A DNA stretch of 64,000 nt, taken from Betaproteobacteria bacterium (GTDB lineage Bacteria > Pseudomonadota > Gammaproteobacteria > Burkholderiales > SG8-41). The notes under the pieces were generated by a model. The model was not told the origin of the DNA and searched no databases. It worked only from the letters and a program-made list of their open reading frames with translations. This document shows, in pieces, positions 17,734 to 26,727 of this stretch; the first letter of the stretch is position 1, and each line of letters starts with the position of its first letter. A program made the position numbers and the translations under genes. The stretch lies in NCBI GenBank assembly GCA_016192825.1, contig JACPTK010000024.1, positions 27,678 to 91,677 of the forward strand, written 5' to 3'.

Positions 17734-18615
17734 ATGCAAGCTGCCGCAAGCATGAGCATCGCGCCGACCGGAGCGGCGCTGGGCGCCGAGATCCGCGGCG
17801 TGGACCTTGCGCGGGACCTCGACTCGGAGACGTTCGGCCGCATCGAGGAGGCCTTCGACCGCCACGGCGTGATCTTCTTCCGCGGCCAGACGATCACGGT
17901 CGAGCAGCAGATCGCCTTTGCCCGGCGCTTCGGCAACGTGGAGATCAACGTCAACACCCAGGCTTGCCTGCAGGGGCGTCCCGAAGTCCTGCTGGTGTCG
18001 AACGTCAAGGAAAATGGCCGCTACATCGGACTGGCCGACGCGGGAACCACCTGGCACACGGATATGTCGGCGTACGCCTGTCCGCCGCGCTGCTCGATTC
18101 TCCATGCGATAGAAGTTCCGCGCGCCGCCGACGGGACCGTCCTGGGCGACACGATATTCGCCAGTGCCGCCGCCGCGTACGATGCGCTCGCGCCCGAACT
18201 CAAGTCACGGCTGGAAGGCAGGCGCTCCACGCACAGCTACCTCGCCAAGATGATGGCGCGCAAGGCGGCCGTGGGCTTGACCCGCGAGGTCACGCCGGAG
18301 CATCTGGAAAAAACCCCGCCCGTCGCGCATCCGGTGTTCCGCACGCACCCGGTCACCGGCCGCAAGTGCCTCTACGTCACCGAGGGTGAATGCATCGGCA
18401 TCGACGGCATGGCGGAAGCGGACGCGGTGCCGCTCATCTCCCGGCTGCACCGCCACCTGATCGACCCGCGATTTCAGTACCGGCACCGCTGGCGCGTCGG
18501 CGACGTGCTCATGTGGGACAACTGCACCTGCCAGCACCTGGCCGTGCGCGACTACGGCGAGAGCCTGCGCCGCCTGATGCACCGCGTCACCGTGAACGGC
18601 TCGGTCCCGTTCTAG
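17734..18615 (+). CDS. TauD/TfdA-family Fe(II)/2-oxoglutarate dioxygenase
   Basis: 293 residues from ATG 17734, chosen for the GGGAG site just upstream; ATG 17722 is an alternative. The iron-binding facial triad is visible as WHTDMS (HxD, near residue 107) and the distal His in CQHLAVRD, followed by the 2-oxoglutarate-binding Arg of RRLMHR. The N-terminal PTGAALGAEIRGVDL is typical. It couples 2-oxoglutarate decarboxylation to hydroxylation of an unknown substrate, often a sulfonate or aryloxy acid. Its TAG stop is part of the CTAG that begins a palindromic element. Confidence 0.9.
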   Translation: MQAAASMSIAPTGAALGAEIRGVDLARDLDSETFGRIEEAFDRHGVIFFRGQTITVEQQIAFARRFGNVEINVNTQACLQGRPEVLLVSNVKENGRYIGLADAGTTWHTDMSAYACPPRCSILHAIEVPRAADGTVLGDTIFASAAAAYDALAPELKSRLEGRRSTHSYLAKMMARKAAVGLTREVTPEHLEKTPPVAHPVFRTHPVTGRKCLYVTEGECIGIDGMAEADAVPLISRLHRHLIDPRFQYRHRWRVGDVLMWDNCTCQHLAVRDYGESLRRLMHRVTVNGSVPF

Positions 18616-18665
18616 CAGCCTGTCGGACTGGGTCCCATGAAAGGTCGGTGTGAACGCATGGGTCG
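18612..18665. repeat. CTAG-bounded short variant element, left part only
   Basis: It begins CTAGCAGCCTGTCGGACT, then GTGTGAACGCATGGGT, the block shared with the ~87-bp elements at 36889 and 42384. The right terminus is missing; similarity ends near 18665. The TAG inside its CTAG is the stop codon of the TauD-like gene. Confidence 0.75.
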
Positions 18666-18769
18666 GCGATCCTGGGAACCGCTACCGCCTGCCGTATGAG
18701 GAATCGCCGTACCGGCCGGATATCGAAGTGCGGGATTTCGTCGAGCTCGCCGGCACGCTGGGAGCGTAA
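18662..18769 (+). pseudogene. C-terminal coding remnant, family not recognised
   Basis: Directly after the repeat fragment, a 35-residue open stretch ends normally with TAA: YRLPYEESPYRPDIEVRDF followed by VELAGTLGA. Its composition is protein-like and it has no start codon, so it looks like the tail of a gene whose front was lost where the element lies. I cannot assign it to a family. Nothing is recognised from 18770 to the cytochrome gene apart from AT-rich sequence near 18870. Confidence 0.35.
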
Positions 18770-18990
18770 CCGGTCAGTCATGCCGAGGCGACACGCCCCC
18801 CAGGGCGGACCGGAGGCGCCCTGCGGGCCATTTCGCGCAAATTGATTGTTATCCGGACCCGGGGAAAAAGTTATATATTTCCCGTTGGTGGGATCGTTCA
18901 GGCGGTTCCGGGAGCGGACAGCACGCCTGGTTCGGGGGAGTTCGGCGGTGCCTCGGCAACGGGGCTGCGATTTTTTTAAGGGGATTGACG

Positions 18991-19308
18991 ATGAAGATCG
19001 TAACGACGTGGCTGGCATTGCTCGCATTGACCCTGTTCATCGGATCCGCTGCCGCGGTTCCTCCGGGGCAGACGGTCGAGTTCAAAGGCGGCGGAGCGGG
19101 CAAGGTGGTGTTCGACGGGAAATTCCATGCGGATAAGAAGTTGAATTGTCCGGACTGCCACACCAAGGTCTTCCAGATGAAGAAGGGCACGGCGAAAATC
19201 ACCATGAAGGAAATGAACGCCGGCCAGTACTGCGGCACCTGCCACAACGGCAAGAAAGCCTTCAAGTCGAGCGACGCCGCGAACTGCGCCAGGTGCCATA
19301 AGAAGTGA
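18991..19308 (+). CDS. Small triheme cytochrome c (c3/c7-like)
   Basis: 105 residues from ATG 18991, with AAGGGGA six bases upstream. A signal peptide ends near GSAAAV. Three CxxCH haem-attachment motifs are visible (CPDCH, CGTCH, CARCH), the last two residues before the end. An upstream histidine in GKFHADKKLN could be an axial ligand. The lysine-rich sequence resembles small multihaem c7-type periplasmic electron carriers. It has no partner genes nearby, so its role is open. A strong intrinsic terminator lies 74 bases downstream. Confidence 0.88.
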   Translation: MKIVTTWLALLALTLFIGSAAAVPPGQTVEFKGGGAGKVVFDGKFHADKKLNCPDCHTKVFQMKKGTAKITMKEMNAGQYCGTCHNGKKAFKSSDAANCARCHKK

Positions 19309-19381
19309 CCCTGCTTCCGCGCCGCGGGGAAGGCGCGACCGTGCGCCGGCCCCCGGCGGATCGGACACTTCATCGACAGGA

Positions 19382-19409
19382 AAAAAAACCGGCACAAGCC
19401 GGTTTTTTT
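19382..19409 (+). terminator. Intrinsic terminator of the cytochrome gene
   Basis: A 12-base stem AAAAAAACCGGC / GCCGGTTTTTTT with an ACAA loop, symmetrical and followed by T on both strands, so it may work in both directions. Confidence 0.85.
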
Positions 19410-19534
19410 CTGGAACCGGGGCGGGCGTCGACGAAGGTCTGTGCTGACCCGGCCTTTTCGGATACTGCTAGTTAAATGCGGCGCAGCGCGTAAGTGACAG
19501 ACGGCGCCCCGCGTCCTCGCGCTTCCAGCCCGAC

Positions 19535-19756
19535 TTGAGCGGCACTTTCGACGCCCACTGCGAGACGCGTCCGGACAGCCGGCCGATGCCGGTGTGGGCA
19601 ACCAAGCGCCGGCGCGAGCCGGTGAGCCCCGAGCGCTATGCGATCCGCCCCGAATTCCGGCCGCTGCCGGGGGACATCGTCATCCACAAGCCGCGCGCGA
19701 GCGTCTTCTTCGGCACACCGCTCATCGCGCACCTCGGAACGAAAGCATCCGCCTGA
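19535..19756 (+). pseudogene. Isochorismatase-family hydrolase fragment
   Basis: About 70 residues (GTFDAHCETRPDS, then PGDIVIHKPRASVFFGTPL) match the middle of isochorismatase-like proteins, just before the usual cysteine-nucleophile segment GESTSGCVRA. That segment and the rest of the protein are missing; the frame ends after LIAHLGTKASA. No N-terminal half is present upstream. Both ends are lost, so this is a remnant. The remaining gap (19410-19534 and 19757-19914) holds nothing recognisable. Confidence 0.6.
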
Positions 19757-19914
19757 ACGGCGACGCGATATCCGCGCCTCTGGTTTGTGTTCCGGCGGGC
19801 TTCTGCGATTTCGACCGGCGGGAAACGCAGCCCGGGTTCGCGCGCGTTTCCTCCGGAAAGCGAACATCCCGCCGCGGCGGGGTGTTTTGCGGTTGCGCCC
19901 GCCCGACGCTGCGG

Positions 19915-20424
19915 TCAGCCTTCGCAGAACTTGGTTACCTTCATCGGCTTGCTCGCGTCGCTGCCCTGCCAGAATATGACCTTCGGATTGACGCCCTTGG
20001 TGACGAGGTAATCCCTCACCGCTTTCGCGCGCTCCTCGTCCAGGTTGGTCAGGCCATTCGACACCTCGATCGCATCGCTGTGCCCCGTGATGATCACGGA
20101 TCCCACCTGGGTCGGGCGCTTGTCGCGGCTCGTGCCCTCCTTGACGAGCTTGAGAACCTTGTCGATCTCCTTCTTGCCGTCGGCATGGAGCACCGCCTTG
20201 CCGTGGTCCCAGGCGCTGTTTCCCTGCACGATGGCCTTGTGAATCACCGCCTGCCGGCCCGGTTTCGCCTTGGGCTTGTTCTTGGGCGGCGGCTTCAACT
20301 TGATGCCGCCCATCTCGACTTCGACCCGGCGGTTGGGCTGCAGGCAGGCGAGCTGTTGGGGGCTTGCCGCGCAACCCGACAAGACGACCGCGGCGACGGC
20401 TGTCGCCAATGACAATGGCTTCAT
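19915..20424 (-). CDS. OmpA-like peptidoglycan-binding lipoprotein
   Basis: 169 residues from ATG 20424. A lipoprotein signal peptide ends in the lipobox LSGC (Cys about residue 18), so the mature protein is lipid-anchored, probably in the outer membrane. A Pro/Lys-rich linker (LKPPPKNKPKAKPG) precedes a C-terminal OmpA/MotB-type domain with ITGHSDAIEVSN and LDEERAKAVRDYLVTKGV, the peptidoglycan-contact pattern. It probably links envelope to cell wall. It is downstream of htpG on the same strand but 211 bases away. Confidence 0.8.
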   Translation of the reverse strand: MKPLSLATAVAAVVLSGCAASPQQLACLQPNRRVEVEMGGIKLKPPPKNKPKAKPGRQAVIHKAIVQGNSAWDHGKAVLHADGKKEIDKVLKLVKEGTSRDKRPTQVGSVIITGHSDAIEVSNGLTNLDEERAKAVRDYLVTKGVNPKVIFWQGSDASKPMKVTKFCEG

Positions 20425-20635
20425 GACAGTTCTCCTCGTGTGCTTGGTGGGATTCCCAGCGCCGTGCTGCCTGCGCCGTGTATCGATTCTAGGAGCAATG
20501 CGTTTCGCGGGCAATGGGAATGTTGCGTCATGACGGCGCGCCCGCGGGTTCACATGTTGGAAGGGCGCGGCCGCGGTGGCGACGGCCTTGCCCTGAGGCG
20601 CCTGCCGCGGGGATTGAGGGACTAAAGCGCCCCGT

Positions 20636-22588
20636 TCACGTCCCTGACTTGCCGGGCGCCGCTGCGTTCTGGCCGCCCGCCTGGCCGGCGAGCTCGAGCA
20701 TCAGCTGGTTCATCCGCTTGACGAAGCCCGCGGGGTCCTCGATCTGACCGCCTTCGGCCAGCAACGACTGGTCGAAGAGGATGTGGCACAGGTCGTCGAA
20801 GCGGGCGCCCGCGATCTCCGCTTTCATGCGCTGCACCAGCGGATGGCGTGGGTTGATCTCCAGGATCGGCTTCCACTCCGGGGTCTTCTGCCCGACCGAC
20901 TTGAGGATCCGCTGCAGGTTGGCGCCGAGATCGTGCTGATCCGAGACCAGGCAAGCGGGCGAATCCGTGAGCCGGTGTGTCGCGCGGACCTCCTTCACGC
21001 GCTCGCCCAGCGCCTGCTTCACGCGCCCGGTGAGGTCCTTGAACTCGTCCGCGTCATGCTCCTGCGCTTTCTTCTCGTCCTCGTCCTCCAGCTTGCCGAG
21101 TTCCAGGCGGCCCTTCGCCACCGACTGCAGCGGCTTGCCGTCGAACTCGGTGAGGTGCGCGACCAGCCACTCGTCGACGCGGTCGTGCAGCAGCAGCACT
21201 TCCACGCCTTTCTTGCGGAAAACCTCCAGATGCGGGCTGTTCCTCGCGGCGGCGAAGGTCTCGGCCGTCACGTAATAGATCTTCTCCTGCCCGGGCTTCA
21301 TGCGCGAGACATAATCGGCCAGGGAAACGTCCCCGGTTTCGGTATCCTTGTGCGTGGAGGCGAAGCGCAGCAGCTTCGCGATGCGCTCGCGATTCGCGTC
21401 GTCCTCGCCGACGCCTTCCTTGAACGCGCGCCCGAACTCCTTCCAGAATGCCGCGTACTTTTCGGACTCTTTTTCCGCCAGCTCCTCGAGCAGCGAGAGC
21501 ACCCGCCGCACCGAGCCGGCGCGGATCGCCTCGACGTCCCGGGATTCCTGGAGGATCTCGCGCGACACGTTGAGCGGCAGGTCGTTCGAGTCGATCACGC
21601 CCTTCACGAAGCGCAGGTACGCCGGCATGAGGTGCTCGGCGTCGTCCATGATGAAAACGCGGCGCACGTAGAGCTTGATGCCGCGCCGGTGCTGGCGGTC
21701 CCACAGGTCGAATGGCGCGCGCGCCGGCAGGTAGAGGAGCTGGATGTATTCCTTCGTCCCCTCGACCCGGGCGTGCGCCCACGCGAGCGGCGCCTCGAAG
21801 TCGTGCGCCACGTGCTTGTAGAATTCCTGGTACTCCTCGGGCTTGATCTCGTTTTTCGGCCGAGCCCACAGCGCGCTGGCCTGGTTGACGGTCCCGTCCT
21901 CGGACGTGGTGCGGTAGACGCGATGGTCCTTGTCCCATTCCTCCTGCTTCATCACGATCGGCACGAGGATGTGGTCCGAATACTTGCGGACGATCGCGCG
22001 CAGGCGGTCGCCGTCGAGCAGCTCGTCCTCGCCGTCGCGCAGGTGCAGCGTGACCTCCGTGCCGCGCTCCGTCTTTTCGACCGGTTCGACGGTGTACTCG
22101 CCGCCGCCGTCCGATTCCCACTTGACCCCCGCCGCGGCGGGCAGCCCGGCGCGCCGCGTGACGAGCGTCACCCGGCCGGCGACGATGAACGAGGAATAGA
22201 AGCCGACGCCGAACTGGCCGATGAGGCGGGCGTCCTTCGCCTGGTCCCCGGTCAGGCGGTCGAGGAACTCACGGGTGCCGGAGCGGGCGATGGTGCCGAT
22301 GTTCTGCACCACCTCCTCGCGCGACATCCCGACGCCGTTGTCCGTGACGGTGATGGTGCGCGCCTTGGGGTCGAAGCGCACGCGGATCTTCAGGTCCGGG
22401 TCGTTCTCGTAGAGGACGCTTGCCGTGAGCGCCTCGAAACGCAGCTTGTCGCAGGCGTCGGACGCGTTGGAAATCAGCTCGCGCAGGAAGATCTCCTTGT
22501 TGCCGTAGAGCGAGTGGATCATCAGGCCCAGCAGCTGCTTCACTTCGGCCTGAAAGCCCAGGGTCTCCCGGCTCGGCGTGGCGGTCAT
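20636..22588 (-). CDS. htpG: Chaperone HtpG (Hsp90)
   Basis: 650 residues from ATG 22588 with GGAGAAAAG directly upstream; an earlier ATG lies inside this site. The GHKL ATPase motifs are complete: [18 protein letters not shown] near residue 33, DNGVGMS, and [14 protein letters not shown]. The middle domain ([10 protein letters not shown]) and C-terminal dimerisation region are present and the length is normal. HtpG is a cytosolic ATP-dependent chaperone. A sigma32-type promoter sits about 30 bases upstream, so heat-shock control is likely. The short leader implies a single-gene transcript. Confidence 0.98.
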   Translation of the reverse strand: MTATPSRETLGFQAEVKQLLGLMIHSLYGNKEIFLRELISNASDACDKLRFEALTASVLYENDPDLKIRVRFDPKARTITVTDNGVGMSREEVVQNIGTIARSGTREFLDRLTGDQAKDARLIGQFGVGFYSSFIVAGRVTLVTRRAGLPAAAGVKWESDGGGEYTVEPVEKTERGTEVTLHLRDGEDELLDGDRLRAIVRKYSDHILVPIVMKQEEWDKDHRVYRTTSEDGTVNQASALWARPKNEIKPEEYQEFYKHVAHDFEAPLAWAHARVEGTKEYIQLLYLPARAPFDLWDRQHRRGIKLYVRRVFIMDDAEHLMPAYLRFVKGVIDSNDLPLNVSREILQESRDVEAIRAGSVRRVLSLLEELAEKESEKYAAFWKEFGRAFKEGVGEDDANRERIAKLLRFASTHKDTETGDVSLADYVSRMKPGQEKIYYVTAETFAAARNSPHLEVFRKKGVEVLLLHDRVDEWLVAHLTEFDGKPLQSVAKGRLELGKLEDEDEKKAQEHDADEFKDLTGRVKQALGERVKEVRATHRLTDSPACLVSDQHDLGANLQRILKSVGQKTPEWKPILEINPRHPLVQRMKAEIAGARFDDLCHILFDQSLLAEGGQIEDPAGFVKRMNQLMLELAGQAGGQNAAAPGKSGT

Positions 22589-22616
22589 CTTTTCTCCCAT
22601 GAGACAATCTGCCGAA

Positions 22617-22645
22617 AGATGGGACGACGATTGCCCGATTTCAAG
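22617..22645 (-). promoter_or_regulatory. Sigma32-type heat-shock promoter of htpG
   Basis: On the minus strand CTTGAAA (22645-22639), a 14-base spacer and TCCCATCT (22624-22617) match the sigma32 consensus CTTGAAA - 11-16 - CCCCATnT with one mismatch. The predicted transcription start leaves a leader of about 20 bases before the htpG ATG. Confidence 0.78.
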
Positions 22646-22726
22646 TGCACGTCAAATGCGGTTAAATAGAGGCTGGTCGCCTGCGTGGTTGCAGGCAGCC
22701 GACTTTACAACAAGGAGGAGGGAATC

Positions 22727-23704
22727 ATGAAGTCAAAGCGCAGATTTACGCGGGTCATGGTCGCGGCGGGCGCCGCCGCGTTGTTGGGGCAGGCCGTCGC
22801 CGCGGCGGCGCAGGGGTATCCCGACAAGCCGGTCCGCATCGTGGTTGCTTTCGCGGCGGGCGGCTTCGCCGACGGCAACGGCAGGCTGGTCGCGCAGAAA
22901 GTGAGCGAACGGCTCGGGCAGCCGTTCGTCATCGACAACCGCGGCGGAGCCGGCGGCACGTACGGCGCGAAGATCGTGGCCGATGCCACGCCCGACGGCT
23001 ACTCGATTCTCGTGACCACGGCCGCGAGCACTGTCGCGCCGAGCCTGTACAAGAACATCGGTTTCAATCTTCTGAAGGACTTCACGCCGATCGCGAACAC
23101 GGTGTCCGCCGCGGGCGTGTTCTCGGTGCTTGCCTCGCACCCGGCGACGGACCTGAAAGACTATATCCAGCGGTCGAGGGGCCGGCAGATCAATTTCGCC
23201 ACCGCCGGGGTCGGCACGTCTTCCCATATCGCCGCCGATTACCTGCTGCGGGTGCTCGCGAAGCTCGACGCGACCCACGTCCCGTTCAAGGGCGGCGGGC
23301 CGGCGGTGGTCGCGGTACTGGGCGGGCAGATCGAGCTGCTCAACAGCTCGGGCGCGGCGCTGGCGCATATCCAGGCGGGACGGATGAAGGGGCTGGCCGT
23401 CGCCAGTCTCAAGCGCACCTCGAGCATGCCGAACGTGCCCACGGTGGAAGAATGCGGATTCCCCGGTTTCCAGGAGCGCTCGTGGGTGGGATTCTTCGCG
23501 CCGGCCGGGACGCCCCGCGCGATCGTCAACCTGCTGAACCGGGAGATCAATCGGGCGCTCACGCAAAAGGACGTGATCGCGAACGCCAACGTGCGGGGCA
23601 TGGATCTCCATCCGGGCTCGGCCGACGATTTCAGCCGCTTCGTTCACGCGGAGGTCGCGAAGTGGGCGAAGATGGTGAAGCTCACCGGCGTCAGGGTGGA
23701 GTAA
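22727..23704 (+). CDS. Bug/TctC-family periplasmic solute receptor
   Basis: 325 residues from ATG 22727, preceded by AAGGAGGAG. The signal peptide ends at AAAAQ. The ligand loop is VAFAAGGFADGNGR, with Phe where most neighbours have Ser, Thr or Gly. VIDNRGGAGG, PDGYSILVT and HVPFKGGGPAVVAVLGGQ follow. The gene leads a plus-strand run with the LigB-type dioxygenase and Gfo/Idh oxidoreductase, which suggests a receptor for an aromatic or hydroxy acid. This is an inference from context only. Confidence 0.93.
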   Translation: MKSKRRFTRVMVAAGAAALLGQAVAAAAQGYPDKPVRIVVAFAAGGFADGNGRLVAQKVSERLGQPFVIDNRGGAGGTYGAKIVADATPDGYSILVTTAASTVAPSLYKNIGFNLLKDFTPIANTVSAAGVFSVLASHPATDLKDYIQRSRGRQINFATAGVGTSSHIAADYLLRVLAKLDATHVPFKGGGPAVVAVLGGQIELLNSSGAALAHIQAGRMKGLAVASLKRTSSMPNVPTVEECGFPGFQERSWVGFFAPAGTPRAIVNLLNREINRALTQKDVIANANVRGMDLHPGSADDFSRFVHAEVAKWAKMVKLTGVRVE

Positions 23705-23735
23705 TGGGCGACAGCGCGGGGACCGAAGGCGGGTC

Positions 23736-24725
23736 ATGGCGCGGATAGTCGGCGTTTTCCAGACCGCGCACACGCCGTTCTGCTACCGCAGGCCGGAGGC
23801 GTGGAATGACTTGCGCGCCGTGCGCCCGATCCGCGCAGACGTGCCTCTCGACGACCTCGAAACGAACCGGCGGAAGTACGCGCGCATCCAGAACGGCTTC
23901 GCCGTGCTGCGGCGCAAGCTGGCGGATGCAGGACCGGACGTGATCGTGGTCTTCGGCGACGACCAGCTGGAATGCTTCGACTTCAAGAACTTTCCCGCGT
24001 TCTCCGTTTACGTCGGCGAGAAATTCGAGGGCAACATCGTGGACCAGGACGCGCCGACCGCCCTGGAGCAGCCGAAGCGGCCGCTGCAGCGCGCCTGCCT
24101 CAAGGGCCATTCGCAGCTCGCCTCAGCCGTGCTGGGCGGGTTGATGAAGCGCGGATTCGACCCGGCGTTCTCGATGGAAATGCCGAAGCCGGAAGAAGGG
24201 CTCGGCCATGCGATCCTGCGGCCGGCGCAATCGATCACCGATCTCAAGACGCCGATCGTGCCGATACTCATCAATTGCTACTACGCGCCGCAGCCGACCG
24301 CTGATCGCTGCTACCGGCTTGGAAAAGCGGTGCGCGAGATCATCGAGGATTACCCGGACGGCCTGCGCGTCGCGCTGGTCGGCTCGGGTGGCTTGTGGCA
24401 CACGCCGTCGAAGCAGGACGCCTGGCTGAACGAGGCCTTCGACGAGGCCTTGCTGGCCCACATGGCGAAGGGCGACATCCGGGCGATGGCGGCCCATTTC
24501 GACGATTACCGTATTCCCGAGGGCGACACCAGCCAGGACATCGGCGTGCGGGGCCGCACCGTGACCGGCATGCTGGCCATCGGCGGCCCCCAGGGCGGCA
24601 CGCGGGAGACGTGCAACTGGATCGCGGCTGCCGGCGCCGTCGAAGGCTCGACTGCGACGACCGTGGACCGGGTGCCGGTCTACGCTTCGCCCATCGACGC
24701 CGCCTTCGCCTATTTCAACCTGTAA
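23736..24725 (+). CDS. LigB-superfamily (class III) extradiol dioxygenase-like protein
   Basis: 329 residues. The fold pattern of the class III extradiol enzymes is visible: an N-terminal AHTPF His motif (residues 11-15), the PDVIVVFGDDQ strand near 68-78, a GLGHA His segment in the middle, and GSGGLWHTP. In LigB itself the GDDQ position carries a metal-binding His; here it is Gln, as may be usual in this subgroup. A role in opening aromatic rings such as gallate or protocatechuate derivatives is likely but unproven. It is 31 bases downstream of the Bug gene and 44 before the oxidoreductase. Confidence 0.8.
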   Translation: MARIVGVFQTAHTPFCYRRPEAWNDLRAVRPIRADVPLDDLETNRRKYARIQNGFAVLRRKLADAGPDVIVVFGDDQLECFDFKNFPAFSVYVGEKFEGNIVDQDAPTALEQPKRPLQRACLKGHSQLASAVLGGLMKRGFDPAFSMEMPKPEEGLGHAILRPAQSITDLKTPIVPILINCYYAPQPTADRCYRLGKAVREIIEDYPDGLRVALVGSGGLWHTPSKQDAWLNEAFDEALLAHMAKGDIRAMAAHFDDYRIPEGDTSQDIGVRGRTVTGMLAIGGPQGGTRETCNWIAAAGAVEGSTATTVDRVPVYASPIDAAFAYFNL

Positions 24726-24769
24726 CTCATCTCCCGTCACGCATCACTCGTCATTACCAAGGAGGAAAC

Positions 24770-25774
24770 ATGATTCGAGCTGCCATCGTCGGCCTGGGCT
24801 GGTGGGGAAAGACCATCGTCGACGCGGTCCAGGGCAAGAGCGACCAGATCACCTTCGTCGCCGCCCACACGCGCACCCGCGCCAAGGCGGAGGATTATTG
24901 CCGGGAGAAGAACCTCGACCTGCGCGACGATCTCAGGGCCGTCCTCAAGGATCGCAAGATCGATGCGGTCGTCTTCACGACGCCGCACAGCCAGCACGAG
25001 GAGCACGTGAAGCGCGCGGCGCGGGCGCGCAAGCACGTCTACGTGGAGAAGCCGTTCACGCTGACCGCGAGGAGCGCCAGGTCCGCCCTCAATGCGGTCC
25101 AAAAGGCGGGCGTGGTGCTCGGCGTGGACTATCAGCGCCGGTTTCATCCTTCCTTCGACGAGGTCCGCAAGCGCGTCAGGGACGGCCAGGTGGGCACGGT
25201 CTGTTGTTGCGTTGCGGAGGCAACCGCGCCCGCCGGCCTGTTCCTGCCCCAGGAGTCGTGGCGCACGAACCCGGAGGAGACCCCGGTGGGCGCGATGACG
25301 GCGCTCGGCGTCCATCTCGTCGACGGCTTCATCGACCTGTGCGGCGAGATCGAGCGGGTCTACTGCGTCAACGCGCGCCGCGGGGCGCCCCTCGTCGACG
25401 ACACGACGACGGTCGCGATCACGCACAGCAACGGCGTGCTGTCCAGCCTCGTCTGCTCACAGGCGACCGCCGGGAATTATCGCGTCGCGGTATATGGCAC
25501 GCGCGGACTGGCCGAAACCGAGCGCAACCTGGACGGGTTCCGCTTCGTGCCCGCGCCCGACAAGCCGGGACAGCCGCCGGCCGCGCAGCCGGAAGTCATC
25601 GAGAACAAGGGTGTCAATCCCGTGAAAATCGGCCTGGAGGCGTTCGCGGCGGCGATTCGCGGCGACGCGCCGTTCCCGATCACCGCCGACCAGATCGTTC
25701 ACGGTGTCGCCGTGTTCGAGGCGATCGTGCGCTCCGCGAAGACCGGCAGGCCGGTGGAGGTTCGCAAGTTGTAG
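24770..25774 (+). CDS. Gfo/Idh/MocA-family NAD(P)-dependent oxidoreductase
   Basis: 334 residues from ATG 24770 with AAGGAGG five bases upstream; a much longer in-frame reading is a shadow of the preceding gene. The N-terminal GLGWWGK Rossmann motif lies at residues 8-14. YVEKPF near residue 92 carries the conserved Lys, and GVHLVDGFIDL carries the His/Asp pair of the active site. Members oxidise or reduce sugars and hydroxy compounds such as 4-carboxy-2-hydroxymuconate semialdehyde hemiacetal. Next to a LigB-type dioxygenase the latter role (LigC-like) is attractive, but not shown. Confidence 0.85.
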   Translation: MIRAAIVGLGWWGKTIVDAVQGKSDQITFVAAHTRTRAKAEDYCREKNLDLRDDLRAVLKDRKIDAVVFTTPHSQHEEHVKRAARARKHVYVEKPFTLTARSARSALNAVQKAGVVLGVDYQRRFHPSFDEVRKRVRDGQVGTVCCCVAEATAPAGLFLPQESWRTNPEETPVGAMTALGVHLVDGFIDLCGEIERVYCVNARRGAPLVDDTTTVAITHSNGVLSSLVCSQATAGNYRVAVYGTRGLAETERNLDGFRFVPAPDKPGQPPAAQPEVIENKGVNPVKIGLEAFAAAIRGDAPFPITADQIVHGVAVFEAIVRSAKTGRPVEVRKL

Positions 25775-25817
25775 GGAGCGTCACTGAACCTTGACCGACG
25801 CTCCGCGCGTCACCCGC

Positions 25818-26633
25818 TTATAGCATCGGGCCGGGCTGGCCGAGGGCGCGCTCGGCAAGCTGCAGGACGATCCACTCGTAGGCGTCCTCCACCGAATCGG
25901 TGCGGTGCACCAGTTCCACGTCGGCGGCATGGATCGTGCCGTGGCGCACCAGCGCGTCGAAGTCGATCACCTGCCGCCAGTACTCGGTGCCGAAGAGGAC
26001 GATGGGCAGCGATTTGGTCATCTTGTGCGTCTGCACCAGCGTCAGCAGCTCGAACAGCTCGTCGAGCGTGCCGAACCCGCCCGGGAACACGATCACCGCC
26101 TTCGCGAGGTAGGCGAACCAGAACTTGCGCATGAAGAAATAGTGGAAGTGGAATGCCAGCTCGCGCGTGACGAAGGGGTTGTCGAATTCCTTGCGCGGGA
26201 TCGAGATCGTCAGGCCCACGTTCATGCCGCGGGCTTCGGCCGCGCCCCGGTTGGCCGCCTCCATGATGCCGGGGCCGCCGCCGGTGCACACCACGAAGCG
26301 CCGCGTTTTCGGGTCGAGCTCCTTGGACCACTGCGTCAGGCGGAAAGCGAGCTCTCGCGCGGCTTCGTAATAGCCCGACATTGCGAGCGCCATGCGCGCG
26401 CCCTCGACGTCGCCGCCGCCGTCCTCGGCCTTGCGCAGCGCCGCCTCGGCCTGCTCGCGCGGCAGTACCCGCGCCGAGCCCATGAATACGATGGTGTCGT
26501 CGACGCGGTGGCGCTCGAAGCGGCTTTTCGGCTCGAGATATTCCGACAGGATGCGCAGGGCGCGGGCGTCCCTGCTGTTGAGAAACGCCTGGTTGCGATA
26601 GGCCTTCACGGGGTGGCGCTGGCGCTCGGTCAT
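25818..26633 (-). CDS. LOG-family (TIGR00730-type) Rossmann protein
   Basis: 271 residues. The hallmark motifs are present: CTGGGPGIMEAANRGA and PGGFGTLDELFE, the PGGxGTxxE site of the Lonely-Guy family that cleaves nucleoside 5'-monophosphates to free base and ribose phosphate. The N-terminal ~80 residues with FMGSARVLPREQ belong to the longer bacterial subtype. It is often misannotated as lysine decarboxylase. It stands alone on the minus strand, convergent with the oxidoreductase at 24770 and divergent from the SIMPL gene at 26728. Confidence 0.88.
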   Translation of the reverse strand: MTERQRHPVKAYRNQAFLNSRDARALRILSEYLEPKSRFERHRVDDTIVFMGSARVLPREQAEAALRKAEDGGGDVEGARMALAMSGYYEAARELAFRLTQWSKELDPKTRRFVVCTGGGPGIMEAANRGAAEARGMNVGLTISIPRKEFDNPFVTRELAFHFHYFFMRKFWFAYLAKAVIVFPGGFGTLDELFELLTLVQTHKMTKSLPIVLFGTEYWRQVIDFDALVRHGTIHAADVELVHRTDSVEDAYEWIVLQLAERALGQPGPML

Positions 26634-26727
26634 TGCAGATTCCCTTGATCGCGAAATTGCACGGGTGGAGTTTAACTCCTGCGGCGGCGGTTATACTCGG
26701 CCTCATCGTCAGCCTGTCGAGGACATC

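Noticed and set aside
18842..18879. TTGATT ... TATATT as a sigma70 promoter for the cytochrome gene
   Set aside because: The spacing is 26 bases (22 with an alternative -35), too far from 17 to support the call.
20783..22669. A 628-residue open frame on the plus strand
   Set aside because: It is the antisense of htpG. Its length comes from high GC and codon bias; the sequence has no family features, and htpG is unmistakable on the other strand.
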